Source of the DNA: Tardiphaga sp.
Lineage (GTDB): Bacteria; Pseudomonadota; Alphaproteobacteria; Rhizobiales; Xanthobacteraceae
DNA: 48,790 nucleotides
NCBI RefSeq assembly: GCF_028290495.1
Contig: NZ_JAQGJT010000125.1
Coordinates: forward strand, 1-48,790
Direction: 5' to 3'
The notes under the pieces were generated by a model, which searched no databases, was not told the origin of the DNA, and saw only the letters and a list, made by a program, of their open reading frames with translations. Position numbers and translations under genes: made by a program. Shown in pieces: positions 25,513-34,431 of the stretch (position 1 is the stretch's first letter; each line of letters begins with the position of its first letter).

Positions 25513-25641
25513 ATGGAGAAAGCGTTACGCGGCTGGCTCGAGGCCCACGGGCTGCTCGCCATCACCGGAGCCGTGATGGGCATCATTGTCGGCATCGCCG
25601 TTCTGCTGGTGGCCGGCGGCTTCTGGTTGGCGCGCCCCTAG
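25513..25641 (+). CDS. 42-residue single-span membrane peptide
   Basis: This short gene encodes MEKALRGWLEAHGLLAITGA followed by a strongly hydrophobic, Gly/Val/Ile-rich span (about 14-38) and ends ARP. A GGGAG Shine-Dalgarno lies nine bases before the ATG. The amphipathic start plus one helix suggests an inner-membrane small protein. It is divergent from the aldo/keto reductase gene, and a palindromic repeat starts right after its stop. I do not recognise it. Support comes from the start signal and the coherent membrane helix only. Confidence 0.5.
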   Translation: MEKALRGWLEAHGLLAITGAVMGIIVGIAVLLVAGGFWLARP

Positions 25642-25644
25642 CCG

Positions 25645-25693
25645 CTTCCCTCTCCGCCCGGACAAAGCAAGGCTTCGCCTGGCGGAGAGAAGT
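25645..25693. repeat. Short hairpin repeat with GGCTTCGCC loop (family B)
   Basis: CTTCCCTCTCCGCC faces GGCGGAGAGAAG around a loop containing AAGCAAGGCTTCGCCT. It lies between the convergent small peptide gene and the GhrA-like gene and resembles the hairpins at 37265 and 44763. It could help end transcription from both sides. Confidence 0.6.
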
Positions 25694-25703
25694 CAGCTTG
25701 CGC

Positions 25704-26636
25704 CTAGTATCCTCGACCGAGGTCGACCGAATCCTTCGGACGCACGCCCGCCTCTACTGCCTCGGCGGTGGCCAGGATGGTCTTTCCGACCGCCGGCCGC
25801 GTCACGTCGCAGGCGTCGTGCGGGGTCAGCATGATGCCGGGATGGTTCCAGAACGGGTGCTCCGGCTTCAAGGGCTCGCCGACGAACACGTCGAGCGATG
25901 CGCCGGACAGCTGGCCGCTGTCGAGCGCGGCGAGAAGGTCAGCCTCCACCAGATGTTCACCGCGACCGACCTGGATCAGATAGCCGCCGCGCGGCATCCG
26001 GTTGAACAGGTCGCTGCTGAGAATGTCGCGGGTCTCCGACGTCAGCGGCAGCAGGTTGATCAACACCTCGCTCTCCGCGAGCATTGCCGTCAGGCCATCG
26101 GCGCCATGAAAGCCGGCGATGCCGTCCGGCGTGGGCTTCGCACTGCGGCTCCACACCTTCACTGGAAAGCCCAGACGCGCAATATCCGCCGCGACGCGGG
26201 CGCCGATCGCGCCATAGCCGAGAATGCCGACCGGCACTTCGCTGGCGGCACGGGGGCCGAGGCGCTTCCACAGCCTGTCGCGCTGGTTCGCCAGATAGGT
26301 CGCAAAGCGGCGCTGATGCCAGATCACATGCCAGATCACGAAGCCCGACATCATCTCGGCCTGCGCCGGCTCGACGACGCGGACCACGTCGATGCCGTCG
26401 CGCAGGCTCGGATTCATCACGATGCTGTCGGCGCCGGCGGCGATCGAACATACCGCCTTGAGGTTCGGATAGTGGTCGAACGCGTCATCGGGCGGATACC
26501 AGGCCACGGCCATGGTGACATCTTCGGCGTTGCCGGCAAGGTGATCGACGAAAGTGATGCGGCCATCAAGGCGCGTGATTTCGGAGGCAAGGTGTTTGCG
26601 CAGGTTCACGTTCCTGCTCAGTAGTACGCAATGCAT
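25704..26636 (-). CDS. ghrA: Glyoxylate/hydroxypyruvate reductase A-like D-2-hydroxyacid dehydrogenase
   Basis: The 310-residue protein has the NAD(P)-binding loop GILGYGAIGARVAADI near 140-155 and the catalytic residues of the family: Arg in IQVGRGEHLVEADLL, Glu in VFVGEPLKPEHPFW and His in MLTPHDACDV. These features, and the WYPPDDAF segment near the N-terminus, match GhrA rather than PGDH or GhrB. It interconverts 2-oxo and D-2-hydroxy acids. Its ATG is three bases after the stop of the ABC ATPase gene, so it is the last gene of the importer operon and may act on a product of the imported compound. The true substrate is unknown. Confidence 0.87.
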   Translation of the reverse strand: MHCVLLSRNVNLRKHLASEITRLDGRITFVDHLAGNAEDVTMAVAWYPPDDAFDHYPNLKAVCSIAAGADSIVMNPSLRDGIDVVRVVEPAQAEMMSGFVIWHVIWHQRRFATYLANQRDRLWKRLGPRAASEVPVGILGYGAIGARVAADIARLGFPVKVWSRSAKPTPDGIAGFHGADGLTAMLAESEVLINLLPLTSETRDILSSDLFNRMPRGGYLIQVGRGEHLVEADLLAALDSGQLSGASLDVFVGEPLKPEHPFWNHPGIMLTPHDACDVTRPAVGKTILATAEAVEAGVRPKDSVDLGRGY

Positions 26637-26639
26637 AGA

Positions 26640-28271
26640 TCAGGCAGCTTTCGAGGGCGAGCCCTGGCCGGGCACAGCGGCCAGCAACTCGCGCGTATAG
26701 GGGTGTTCAGGATTGGCGAATAACTCCGCCGTCGGCTTCAGTTCGACAATAACGCCACGTTGCATTACCGCAATTCGGTCACAAATCTGCGCGGCGACGC
26801 GAAGATCGTGGGTGATGAACAACATCGACAGACCCAGCCGCGCCTTGAGGTCTTCCAGCAGCGCCAGAACCTGGGCCTGCACGGAGACGTCGAGCGCGGA
26901 GACAGCCTCGTCGGCGACGATGATTTCCGGATCGAGCGCGAGCGCGCGCGCAATGCCGATGCGCTGGCGCTGGCCGCCAGAGAATTCGTGCGGATAGCGC
27001 TCCATCGCGCCGACATCAAGGCCGACCATGCCGAGCAGGTCACGGGCGCGCTGCATCGCCACCTTTGGATCGGCGCCATGCGCGATCGGACCGTCGCTGA
27101 TGATGTTGCCAACCTTGCGGCGCGGGTTCAACGAGGCGAACGGATCCTGGAAGATCATCTGAATGCGGTGGCGCTCGGCGCGCAGGGCCCTGCCCTGCAA
27201 CTGGGTCAGATCGGATTCGCCGAGCCGCACCGAGCCGCGATCCGGCTTGATCAGCTGCATCACCAGCCGCGCAACCGAGGACTTTCCGGAACCGGACTCG
27301 CCGACCAGGCCGAGCGTCTCGCCCTGGTGGATGTCGAAGCTGACTTCGTTGGCGGCGCGAACCTTGCGGTCCGGCTGGAACCAGCCGCCGGACGTGACAT
27401 AGGTCTTGTCGAGCCCCACCACCTCGACCGCCTTGGCGCGGCCTTCGAGCGGCGCGCGCACCGGGGGATGCATCGACGGCACCGCGGCCAGCAAGGCCTT
27501 GGTGTAATCGTGCTGCGGACGGGTCAGCACTTCGGCGGCGGAGCCTTCCTCGACCACCTTGCCGTAGCGCAACACGACGACGCGATCGGCGATGTCGGAG
27601 ACGACGCCGAAATCATGGGTGATGAACATCACCGCCATGTTGCGGCGGCGTTGCAGATCGCGGATCAGCTTGAGGATCTGCGCCTGGGTGGTGACGTCGA
27701 GCGCGGTGGTCGGCTCGTCGGCCACCAGCACGGCCGGCTCCAGCGCCAAAGCCATCGCGATCATCGCGCGCTGGCGCTGGCCGCCGGACAACTGGTGCGG
27801 ATAGGCACGAACGATGCGCTCGGGATCCGGTAACCCGACCTCGCGCGCCAGCCCCAGCGCCTTGGCGCGGCGCTCCTTCGGCGTCAGCAGGTCGTGGGCC
27901 TCGAACATCTCCATCATCTGGTCGCCGATCCGCATCAGCGGATTGAGCGCCGTCATCGGCTCCTGAAACACCATCGCGATGCGGCGGCCGCGGACGGCGC
28001 GCCAGCCGTCTTCATCGAGTTTCAGAAGATCGCCGCCGTCAAACGAAATTTCGCCGGTCTCGGTCGAAACCGTATCGGGCAGCAGGCCCATCAGCGCATG
28101 CGCGCACATCGATTTGCCGGAGCCGGATTCACCGACCACGCAGACGATCTCGCCGGGCACCAGATCGAGCGAGATGCCGTCAACGGCGTAGGGACGTTCC
28201 GCGCCCTTGGGCAGCGCGATGCGGAGGTTCTTGATGGCAACGGCGGGAGCAACGATTGCAGGAGCGGTCAT
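26640..28271 (-). CDS. Dipeptide/oligopeptide-type ABC importer, fused double ATP-binding protein
   Basis: The 543-residue protein contains two complete ATPase halves, as in GsiA or YejF. Each has a Walker A (GESGSGKS twice), a signature motif (LSGGQRQR and FSGGQRQR) and a Walker B ([12 protein letters not shown] and [12 protein letters not shown]). Each half ends with the oligopeptide-family C-terminal extension (for example [17 protein letters not shown]). It powers the two permeases encoded upstream. I start at [10 protein letters not shown]: the permease stop and this ATG are arranged TGA-A-ATG, which suggests coupled translation. An ATG 21 bases upstream would overlap the permease gene. 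Confidence 0.93.
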   Translation of the reverse strand: MTAPAIVAPAVAIKNLRIALPKGAERPYAVDGISLDLVPGEIVCVVGESGSGKSMCAHALMGLLPDTVSTETGEISFDGGDLLKLDEDGWRAVRGRRIAMVFQEPMTALNPLMRIGDQMMEMFEAHDLLTPKERRAKALGLAREVGLPDPERIVRAYPHQLSGGQRQRAMIAMALALEPAVLVADEPTTALDVTTQAQILKLIRDLQRRRNMAVMFITHDFGVVSDIADRVVVLRYGKVVEEGSAAEVLTRPQHDYTKALLAAVPSMHPPVRAPLEGRAKAVEVVGLDKTYVTSGGWFQPDRKVRAANEVSFDIHQGETLGLVGESGSGKSSVARLVMQLIKPDRGSVRLGESDLTQLQGRALRAERHRIQMIFQDPFASLNPRRKVGNIISDGPIAHGADPKVAMQRARDLLGMVGLDVGAMERYPHEFSGGQRQRIGIARALALDPEIIVADEAVSALDVSVQAQVLALLEDLKARLGLSMLFITHDLRVAAQICDRIAVMQRGVIVELKPTAELFANPEHPYTRELLAAVPGQGSPSKAA

Positions 28272-28272
28272 T

Positions 28273-29112
28273 TCAGCGTCCGTCCTTGGCAAGGCGCGGG
28301 TTGAGCGCGTCGTTGAGGCCTTCGCCCACCAGATTCATGCCGAGCACCGAGATCAGGATGGCGATGCCCGGGAATACCGTGATCCACCACGCCTGACGGA
28401 TCACCGTGCGGCCAGCGCCGACCATGTAGCCCCACGACATCAGGTTGGGATCGCCAAGGCCCAGAAACGACAGCGAGGATTCCAGCAGGATCGCGTTGGC
28501 GACCATCAAGGAAGCCAGCACGATCACCGGCGACAACGCGTTCGGCAAAATCTCGCGCCAGATGATCCATGAATTGCTCTGGCCGGTAACGATCGCGGCC
28601 TGAACATATTCGCGGGTGCGCAGCGACAGCACCTCACCGCGCACCAGACGCGCCACCGGCGGCCAGCTGACGATAGCGATGGCGCCGACGATCGAATAGA
28701 TCGAGGGCTGCAGGATCGCCACCAGCACGATGGCCAGGGCAAAGCTCGGAATGGTCTGGAAGAACTCGGTGAAGCGCATCAGGGCGTCGTCGATCTTGCC
28801 GCCGAAATAGCCGGCGGCGGCGCCGAGCGGCACACCGATGGTCAGCGCCACGGTGGTCGAGACCAGACCGACCAGCAGCGAGACACGCGCGCCGTAGATC
28901 AGGCCGGCGAACACGTCGCGGCCGAGCGCATCGGTGCCGAGCGTCACCATCGGATTGCTGAACGGCGGCAGAAACGGCCGCTGCACCATCCGCCACGGCG
29001 AGGTCGGGAAGATCATCTGCCCGAACAACGCGATGAAGATCGCTACCGAAACGATGGCCAGCCCGATCAGCCCGCCGGGATTGCGCAGCATGGCTTTCCA
29101 GAAATTCTTCAT
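28273..29112 (-). CDS. ABC importer permease, DppC-like
   Basis: The 279-residue inner-membrane protein has an N-terminal helix after a short basic stretch and five further helices. The GTDALGRDVFAGLIYGAR segment near 60-75 is the usual OppC/DppC mark, and the ATPase-contact loop EYVQAAIVTGQSNSWIIWREILPNALSP carries the EAA motif. It pairs with the DppB-like permease encoded just upstream. Its start overlaps that gene's stop by four bases (ATGA), and its own stop is one base before the ATPase start. Confidence 0.93.
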   Translation of the reverse strand: MKNFWKAMLRNPGGLIGLAIVSVAIFIALFGQMIFPTSPWRMVQRPFLPPFSNPMVTLGTDALGRDVFAGLIYGARVSLLVGLVSTTVALTIGVPLGAAAGYFGGKIDDALMRFTEFFQTIPSFALAIVLVAILQPSIYSIVGAIAIVSWPPVARLVRGEVLSLRTREYVQAAIVTGQSNSWIIWREILPNALSPVIVLASLMVANAILLESSLSFLGLGDPNLMSWGYMVGAGRTVIRQAWWITVFPGIAILISVLGMNLVGEGLNDALNPRLAKDGR

Positions 29113-30080
29113 GATGCAAACTCGATGCGCGGATCGACCAGCCGGTAGACCAGATCGGTCGCAAGATTGAAGATCAGAACCATCGCCGAGCAGACCACGA
29201 ACACGCCGAGCATCAGGTTGTAGTCACGCTGCAGCAGCGCCTCGTAGAGCAGACGGCCGATGCCGGGCCACGCAAACACCGTCTCGGTGAGCACGGCGCC
29301 GCCGACCAGCGTGCCGGAATGGACGCCGGCCAGCGTGACCACCGGCAGCAGCGCGTTGCGCAGCACATGACGGCGCTGGATGATGTTGTCCCGCAGCCCC
29401 TTGGCGCGCGCCGTCTTGACGAAATCCAGCCGCTTGACCTCGAGCATCGAGGCCCGCGTCATGCGCGTATAGGTCGCCATGAAGAACAGGCCGATGGTCA
29501 TCGCCGGCATCACCAGATGCGCGGCGACATCCCGAACATGCGCAAAGCCGGTGTAATCGGCGCCGATGGTCTCGTAACCGAAGCTGGGAAGCCAGCCGAG
29601 ATAGACCGAGAACAGCAGGATCGCCATCAAGGCGACCCAGAAGATCGGCGTCGCGTAGAACAGCAGCGCCGAAACCGTGATGGCGGTATCCGCCCATGTC
29701 CCCGCAAATCTCGCCGCCAGCGTGCCGAAGGTAATGCCCAGCAGCAGCGATATGCCAAACGCCGACAGCGTCAGCAGCAGCGTCGCCGGCAGCCGCTCCC
29801 CGATCAGCTTGGACACCGGCATCTGCTGGCGGAACGAGAAGCCGAGATCGAGGGTAGCTACGCCCTTCACATAGGTCAGCAGCTGTTCGGGCAAAGGCTT
29901 GTCGAGGGAGAACTTCTCGCGCAATTGCGCCACGAAGAGCGGGTCGGAGGCGCCGGCTTCACCGGCCATCACCGCGGCGGGATCGCCGGGCGCAAGCCGG
30001 ATCAGAAAGAAGTTCATCACGATAATCGCGAGCAGGACGACAACGCCCTTCACGATCCTCTGGGCAACGAATGACAGCAT
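29109..30080 (-). CDS. ABC importer permease, DppB-like
   Basis: The 323-residue protein has six membrane helices and the DppB/OppB marks: FFLIRLAPGDPA near 25-36, a periplasmic region between helices one and two, the EAA loop (DFVKTARAKGLRDNIIQRRH) and the C-terminal YRLVDPRIEF. It starts about 85 bp after the stop of the binding-protein gene. A hairpin terminator lies in that gap, so it should be made in smaller amount than the binding protein. Confidence 0.93.
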   Translation of the reverse strand: MLSFVAQRIVKGVVVLLAIIVMNFFLIRLAPGDPAAVMAGEAGASDPLFVAQLREKFSLDKPLPEQLLTYVKGVATLDLGFSFRQQMPVSKLIGERLPATLLLTLSAFGISLLLGITFGTLAARFAGTWADTAITVSALLFYATPIFWVALMAILLFSVYLGWLPSFGYETIGADYTGFAHVRDVAAHLVMPAMTIGLFFMATYTRMTRASMLEVKRLDFVKTARAKGLRDNIIQRRHVLRNALLPVVTLAGVHSGTLVGGAVLTETVFAWPGIGRLLYEALLQRDYNLMLGVFVVCSAMVLIFNLATDLVYRLVDPRIEFAS

Positions 30081-30120
30081 CAGAGGTCCATCGTTTCAGT
30101 TCAGAGTGTCAAAAAAGATA

Positions 30121-30153
30121 AACCCGTGACGATCGCAGGGATCGTCACGGGTT
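30121..30153 (-). terminator. Intra-operon terminator between binding-protein and permease genes
   Basis: AACCCGTGACGATC (30121-30134) and GATCGTCACGGGTT (30140-30153) form a perfect 14-pair stem with a five-base loop. On the minus strand it is followed by TATCTTTTTTGAC. It lies 12 bases after the stop of the binding-protein gene. Partial read-through would give much binding protein and little permease, and the stem would protect the upstream mRNA. Confidence 0.85.
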
Positions 30154-30165
30154 TGGGCTGAAAGC

Positions 30166-31716
30166 TTACTTGTCGATCCAGACGTCGCGGAAGCCGTCGT
30201 TGACGCCGATGCCGGTCGTGATCAGGTTCTTGATCTTGCAGTTGGTGATGGTCGGGAACTGCAATTCGAGCATCCATGCCACCGGCACGTCCTCGACCAG
30301 GATCTTCTGCATCTTGTCGTAGATTTCCTTGCGCTTCGAATCCGGCGTTGCGACCGCGCCGTCCTCGAACAGCTTGTCGATCTCGGGATTGGAATATCCC
30401 TCAAGGTTATTGAACAGCTGGCCCTTCTGGATGGCGCTCGTTACGTAGTTGCGACCGACGCCGAGAGCCGGATCGCCGTACTGATACAGATAGGTGAACG
30501 AGATGTCGTAATCCCATTCGCTGTTCTTCTGGTTCGAGCCGGGCACGTCGGTGGCGATGGTCTCGATATTCATGCCGACGTCGACGAGGTTCTGCTTCAC
30601 AGCTTCACCCCAGCGCGACCAGGTCTCGCCGTAAGGCAGCGGCATCAGGCGGATCTTCTCGCCCTTGTAGCCGGCTTCCTTCAGCAGCGCCTTGGCCTTG
30701 GCCGGATCAAACGGGTACTTCGGCACGTCGTCGGTGTAGAACTTGATGGCCGACGACGACGGGCCGGTAGCCACCTTGCCGAGACCGTTCCAGATCACGT
30801 CCTTGGCGAATTCGCGGTCCACGGCGTACATGATCGCCTGACGCACCTTCTTGTTGGCAAGCACAGGGTTGCGGTTGTTCAGCCACATCCAGGCCATCGG
30901 CGAGAAGAACTCCCATCCGTCGCCGGTGACGCAGGTGTTGGGCAGCTTGCTGACGCGCGGCACGTCGAAGTTCTCGATCGAACCGCCGGGCAGAACATCG
31001 ACCTTGCCGGTCTCGTAGGCCACCGAACGCGCCGCGGCGTCGGGGATGATCTGCCAGTAGATGCCGTCGATATAGGGCTTGCCCTTGATGTGATAGTTCG
31101 GGTTCTTCACCAGCTGGATGTAGGAACCCTTCTTCCATTCCTTGAACATGAAGGGGCCGGTGCCGATCGGCGCATTGTTGGCGACGTTGGTCTTGACGTC
31201 GGTGCCTTCATAGATGTGCTTCGGGATCATCGGCATCGAGCCGACCTCGAAGATGCCGAGGAACGGGCCGAACGGCTGCTTCAGCGTGAACACGACGGTA
31301 AGATCGTCGGGCGCTTCGACCTTTTCGAGCTGCGCGAGGTTGTTGCGCGCGCGGGCGTGGGTGACCTTCAGCGTCTCGATCGAGAACAGGACGTCCGCCG
31401 AGGTAAACGGCTTGCCGTCATGCCAGGTCACGCCGGACTTAAGCTTGAACGTATAGGTCTTGGCGTCGGGGCTGACGGTCCAGCTTTCCGCCAGACCCGG
31501 CTGCGGCTCCAGCTTCTTCGAGTAACGCAGCAGGCCTTCATAGATATTTCCCGACACCATTTGTGTCGGGCCGTTCTGCACAAGGGCCAGCATGAGGCCC
31601 GGGGGTTCCGGCTGGATCACGGCGTTGATGACACCGCCTGTCTTGGGCTCCTGAGCCAACGCCGCGGTACAAAGACTTGTCGTCAAAGCAAGGCCAACCA
31701 AGAAATGCTTCAGCAT
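30166..31716 (-). CDS. ABC importer periplasmic substrate-binding protein, family 5
   Basis: The 516-residue protein has a signal peptide (MLKHFLVGLALTTSLCTAAL, cleavage after ALA) and the family-5 solute-binding fold: GLLRYSKKLEPQPGLAESW, YTFKLKSGVTWHDGKPFTSADVLFS and a long C-terminal lobe with DVPVAWMLELQFPT. Family 5 proteins bind di- and oligopeptides, nickel, opines, or glycosides, so the fold does not tell the ligand. The signal-peptide Cys at about 16 is not in a lipobox. It is encoded after the class II aldolase gene (54 bp gap) and before the permeases, with a hairpin in between. Confidence 0.92.
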   Translation of the reverse strand: MLKHFLVGLALTTSLCTAALAQEPKTGGVINAVIQPEPPGLMLALVQNGPTQMVSGNIYEGLLRYSKKLEPQPGLAESWTVSPDAKTYTFKLKSGVTWHDGKPFTSADVLFSIETLKVTHARARNNLAQLEKVEAPDDLTVVFTLKQPFGPFLGIFEVGSMPMIPKHIYEGTDVKTNVANNAPIGTGPFMFKEWKKGSYIQLVKNPNYHIKGKPYIDGIYWQIIPDAAARSVAYETGKVDVLPGGSIENFDVPRVSKLPNTCVTGDGWEFFSPMAWMWLNNRNPVLANKKVRQAIMYAVDREFAKDVIWNGLGKVATGPSSSAIKFYTDDVPKYPFDPAKAKALLKEAGYKGEKIRLMPLPYGETWSRWGEAVKQNLVDVGMNIETIATDVPGSNQKNSEWDYDISFTYLYQYGDPALGVGRNYVTSAIQKGQLFNNLEGYSNPEIDKLFEDGAVATPDSKRKEIYDKMQKILVEDVPVAWMLELQFPTITNCKIKNLITTGIGVNDGFRDVWIDK

Positions 31717-31770
31717 GATCTTCCCCTTAAGCGCCTATCGGCGCAGTGTCCCCGGATGCGTAACTAAACC

Positions 31771-32544
31771 TCAGCTCTTGTATTCGGGATCCGTGCGATC
31801 GAGCATGCGCTTGAACGCTGCCCACTCGCTGTCCGGACGCCGTTCGACTTCGATCTTCTCGTAACCGCGCGCATACTGGCTGGCAGTGTGCAAGGCGATC
31901 GCCTGCGACGGCATTTCGATTTCGGCGCCCGACGCCTGCAGCGCGAGCTGCGCACGGCAGGAACGCTCCATGTTGTGCATCAGCTTGAAAGCTTCGCCGA
32001 CCGAACGACCGCAGGTCAAGAGGCCGTGGTTGCGCAGGATCAGCACGAACTTTTCGCCGAGATCGGCGACCAGACGCTCCCTTTCCGACAGGTCGAGCGC
32101 GATACCTTCGAAATCGTGATAGGCGATCTTGCCGGTGAACTGCATCGACCACTGATTGAGCGGCAGCAGGCCACCCTTCTGGCAGGCAACGGCAACACCG
32201 GCGACGGTGTGGGTATGCAGCACACACAGCGCGTCGTGGCGCGCGGCGTGAACGGCGCTGTGGATAGTGAAGCCGGCGGGATTGATGCCAAGGCCGAGCG
32301 GATCGTCGATCACCTCGCCGTTGATATCGACCGTGACGAGGTTCGACGCCGTGACTTCTTCAAAGCGCATGCCGTAGGGATTGATCAGGAAGCGATCATG
32401 GCTGCCGGGCAGCCGCACCGAAATGTGCGTGTAGATGCTGTCATCGAGACCGAGGCGGTGAATCAGTCGGTAGGCCGCCGCGAGATCGATGCGGGTCTGC
32501 ATCGTGGCATCGTCGGTCGGCGTAATGCTTGTATGGATATTCAC
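31771..32544 (-). CDS. Class II aldolase/adducin family protein
   Basis: The 257-residue protein has the class II aldolase fold with the zinc-binding His residues in LCVLHTHTVAGVAV, and the loop HISVRLPGSHDRFLINPYG near 40-60. A third His appears in LRNHGLLTCG. Members are aldolases, epimerases or decarboxylases for sugar phosphates and hydroxy acids. The family does not name a substrate. It is the first gene of the minus arm of the locus, upstream of the binding protein, and its start faces that of the GntR gene (about 119 bp apart). Its place suggests a role in metabolising the imported compound. Confidence 0.88.
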   Translation of the reverse strand: MNIHTSITPTDDATMQTRIDLAAAYRLIHRLGLDDSIYTHISVRLPGSHDRFLINPYGMRFEEVTASNLVTVDINGEVIDDPLGLGINPAGFTIHSAVHAARHDALCVLHTHTVAGVAVACQKGGLLPLNQWSMQFTGKIAYHDFEGIALDLSERERLVADLGEKFVLILRNHGLLTCGRSVGEAFKLMHNMERSCRAQLALQASGAEIEMPSQAIALHTASQYARGYEKIEVERRPDSEWAAFKRMLDRTDPEYKS

Positions 32545-32609
32545 AGTCTCAAATCCTGATTTTTATGGAGTTTGCAGAAAACACAAACGCATGGCTGCCC
32601 GCAAGATTA

Positions 32610-32623
32610 AACTGTCGACAGTT
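32610..32623. promoter_or_regulatory. Perfect 14-bp palindrome, candidate GntR operator
   Basis: AACTGTCGACAGTT is a perfect palindrome. It lies 40 bases before the GntR start and 65 bases before the aldolase start, in the only shared control region of the two arms. FCD-type GntR dimers bind such short palindromes. TTGACG overlaps its right end. Assignment to this regulator is inference. Confidence 0.55.
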
Positions 32624-32663
32624 GACGCTTAAATCTTGTACAGCGGCTGAAACGGGTTTCTTC

Positions 32664-33371
32664 ATGCGTCTGATTACGCCACCAGTCGGGCTGACGGCCC
32701 TCGCGGAAACCGATCTCGTCGGTCAGGTCGCGCGGATTCTCACCCAGGCGATCATTCGCGGACAATTGCAACCAGGCGCCAAGGTGGTCGAGGCCAGCAT
32801 TGCGCGCGAACTCGGCATCAGTCGCGCGCCGGTGCGCGAGGCCGCGCGTCTCCTGGAGCAACAGGGACTTCTGGTATCGTATCCGCGGCGCGGCTTTTTC
32901 GTCCGCAAGCTCGAAGCGCGCGACATCGACGAAATCTACGACCTGCGGATCTGCGTCGAGAGCCACGCCGCCGTGCTGGCGTCGAAGAACCTCACACCCG
33001 CGAACCGCGATGCGCTGCGCCGGCAGATCGACGTGCTCTATGAGGCGGCCGATCTCGACGACCCCGCGCAGCAGGTCGAGGAAGACTACAAGTTTCACCG
33101 CATGATCTGCGAGATCGCCGGTAGCACGCGGCTGTTGCGGCTGTTCGACGATCTGGCTTCCGAACTGCGCATGGTGATTGGCCTGATCGGCCGGCTCTAT
33201 GAAGACCCGCGCCGCATCGCCCAGACCCATGAAGCTGTGCTCGAAGCGCTGCAACAGGGAGATCCGGACGTCATCGCCGCACGAATCGACTATCATATTG
33301 GCGCCGCCTGGCGCGAAGTCGCCAAGCTGGTCCGCGAAATCCCCACATCCCCGAACGGAGCGTCCGCGTGA
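32664..33371 (+). CDS. GntR-family regulator, FadR/FCD type
   Basis: The 235-residue protein has a winged helix-turn-helix (about 18-80) with the sequence VVEASIARELGISRAPVREAARLL, followed by an all-helical FCD ligand domain. That domain holds the metal- or ligand-binding residues in DYKFHRMICEIAGS and THEAVLEALQQGD. FCD regulators sense small organic acids or amino-acid-like effectors and usually repress adjacent catabolic genes. I start at MRLITPPVGL, after which family similarity begins; the frame extends upstream across the palindrome without similarity. Its stop overlaps the next start (GTGA). Confidence 0.9.
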   Translation: MRLITPPVGLTALAETDLVGQVARILTQAIIRGQLQPGAKVVEASIARELGISRAPVREAARLLEQQGLLVSYPRRGFFVRKLEARDIDEIYDLRICVESHAAVLASKNLTPANRDALRRQIDVLYEAADLDDPAQQVEEDYKFHRMICEIAGSTRLLRLFDDLASELRMVIGLIGRLYEDPRRIAQTHEAVLEALQQGDPDVIAARIDYHIGAAWREVAKLVREIPTSPNGASA

Positions 33372-34393
33372 AAGCCGTCTTCAGCGAAAAACATTGCAGC
33401 CACGATCCGCAATTCTTTCTGGTCCGCGGCCAGGTCAAGCGCACCACCGAACAGCCGGAGCGCGCCGACCGCCTGCTCAAGGGCCTGAAGGACGGCCACC
33501 ACACGCTGATCAAGCCGACCGAATTCGGCCAGGGCCCGCGCGCCCGCGTGCATTCGCCGGAGTATCTGCGCTTCCTTGAAGACGCCTGGAGCGAATGGAC
33601 GAAGCTGCCGGACTATGGCCCCGAGATGATCGCCAACATCCATCCGGTGCGTAACGCGGCGACCTACCCAACGCACATCACCGGCAAGCTCGGCTGGCAC
33701 ACCGTCGATACCGCAGCGCCGATCGGACCGGGCACCTGGGAAGGCGCCTGCGCCGCTACCGACACCGCCACCACCGCCGCCCAGATGGTGCTGGACGGCG
33801 AGGACGCCGTTTATGCGCTGTGCCGCCCGCCCGGCCACCACGCCTATCGCGATATGGCCTCCGGCTTCTGCTTCATGAACAATTCGGCGATTGCGGCAGC
33901 CCATCTGCGCCAGAAGCACCAGCGCGTCGCCATCCTCGATGTCGATGTGCATCACGGCAACGGCACGCAGGGCATCTTCTACGCGCGCGGCGACGTGCTG
34001 ACGGTATCGATCCACGCCGATCCGACCGCCTACTACCCGTTCTTCTGGGGCTTCGCCCACGAGCGCGGCGAAGGCGACGGGCTCGGCGCCAACCTCAACA
34101 TTCCGCTGGCGCTGGGCACCGGCGACGACGGTTTCATCGACGCGATCAAGGTCGCGGCGAAGACCATCCAGTCGTTCGCGCCGACCGCGCTCGTCGTGGC
34201 GCTCGGGCTCGACGCCTCCGAACACGATCCGCTCGCCGCCCTCAAGGTCACCACCGCGGGCTTCGAGCGCATCGGGGCCGCGCTGGCGCAGCTCGGCCTG
34301 CCCACCGTCATCGTCCAGGAAGGCGGCTATTTGTCCGACATCCTCGGCGCCAACCTCACCGCAACGCTCAAAGGCTTTGAAGCCGCGCGCTGA
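33368..34393 (+). CDS. Acetylpolyamine amidohydrolase/histone deacetylase-family enzyme
   Basis: The 341-residue protein is the exact size of bacterial acetylpolyamine amidohydrolases (APAH) and resembles them from end to end. Zinc ligands are D193 and H195 in LDVDVHHGNGTQ and D282 in GLDASEHDP. The catalytic His pair is in RPPGHHAY, and the catalytic Tyr in QEGGYLSD. APAH removes acetyl groups from N-acetylputrescine, -cadaverine or -spermidine. A lysine-deacetylase role is less likely given the operon. The start is a GTG that overlaps the GntR stop (GTGA). The next gene is a GabT-type aminotransferase, as expected for use of the freed amine. Confidence 0.9.
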   Translation: MKAVFSEKHCSHDPQFFLVRGQVKRTTEQPERADRLLKGLKDGHHTLIKPTEFGQGPRARVHSPEYLRFLEDAWSEWTKLPDYGPEMIANIHPVRNAATYPTHITGKLGWHTVDTAAPIGPGTWEGACAATDTATTAAQMVLDGEDAVYALCRPPGHHAYRDMASGFCFMNNSAIAAAHLRQKHQRVAILDVDVHHGNGTQGIFYARGDVLTVSIHADPTAYYPFFWGFAHERGEGDGLGANLNIPLALGTGDDGFIDAIKVAAKTIQSFAPTALVVALGLDASEHDPLAALKVTTAGFERIGAALAQLGLPTVIVQEGGYLSDILGANLTATLKGFEAAR

Positions 34394-34431
34394 TCCACTC
34401 CACACCACCTCTGGAAGCACTAAGGAATACC

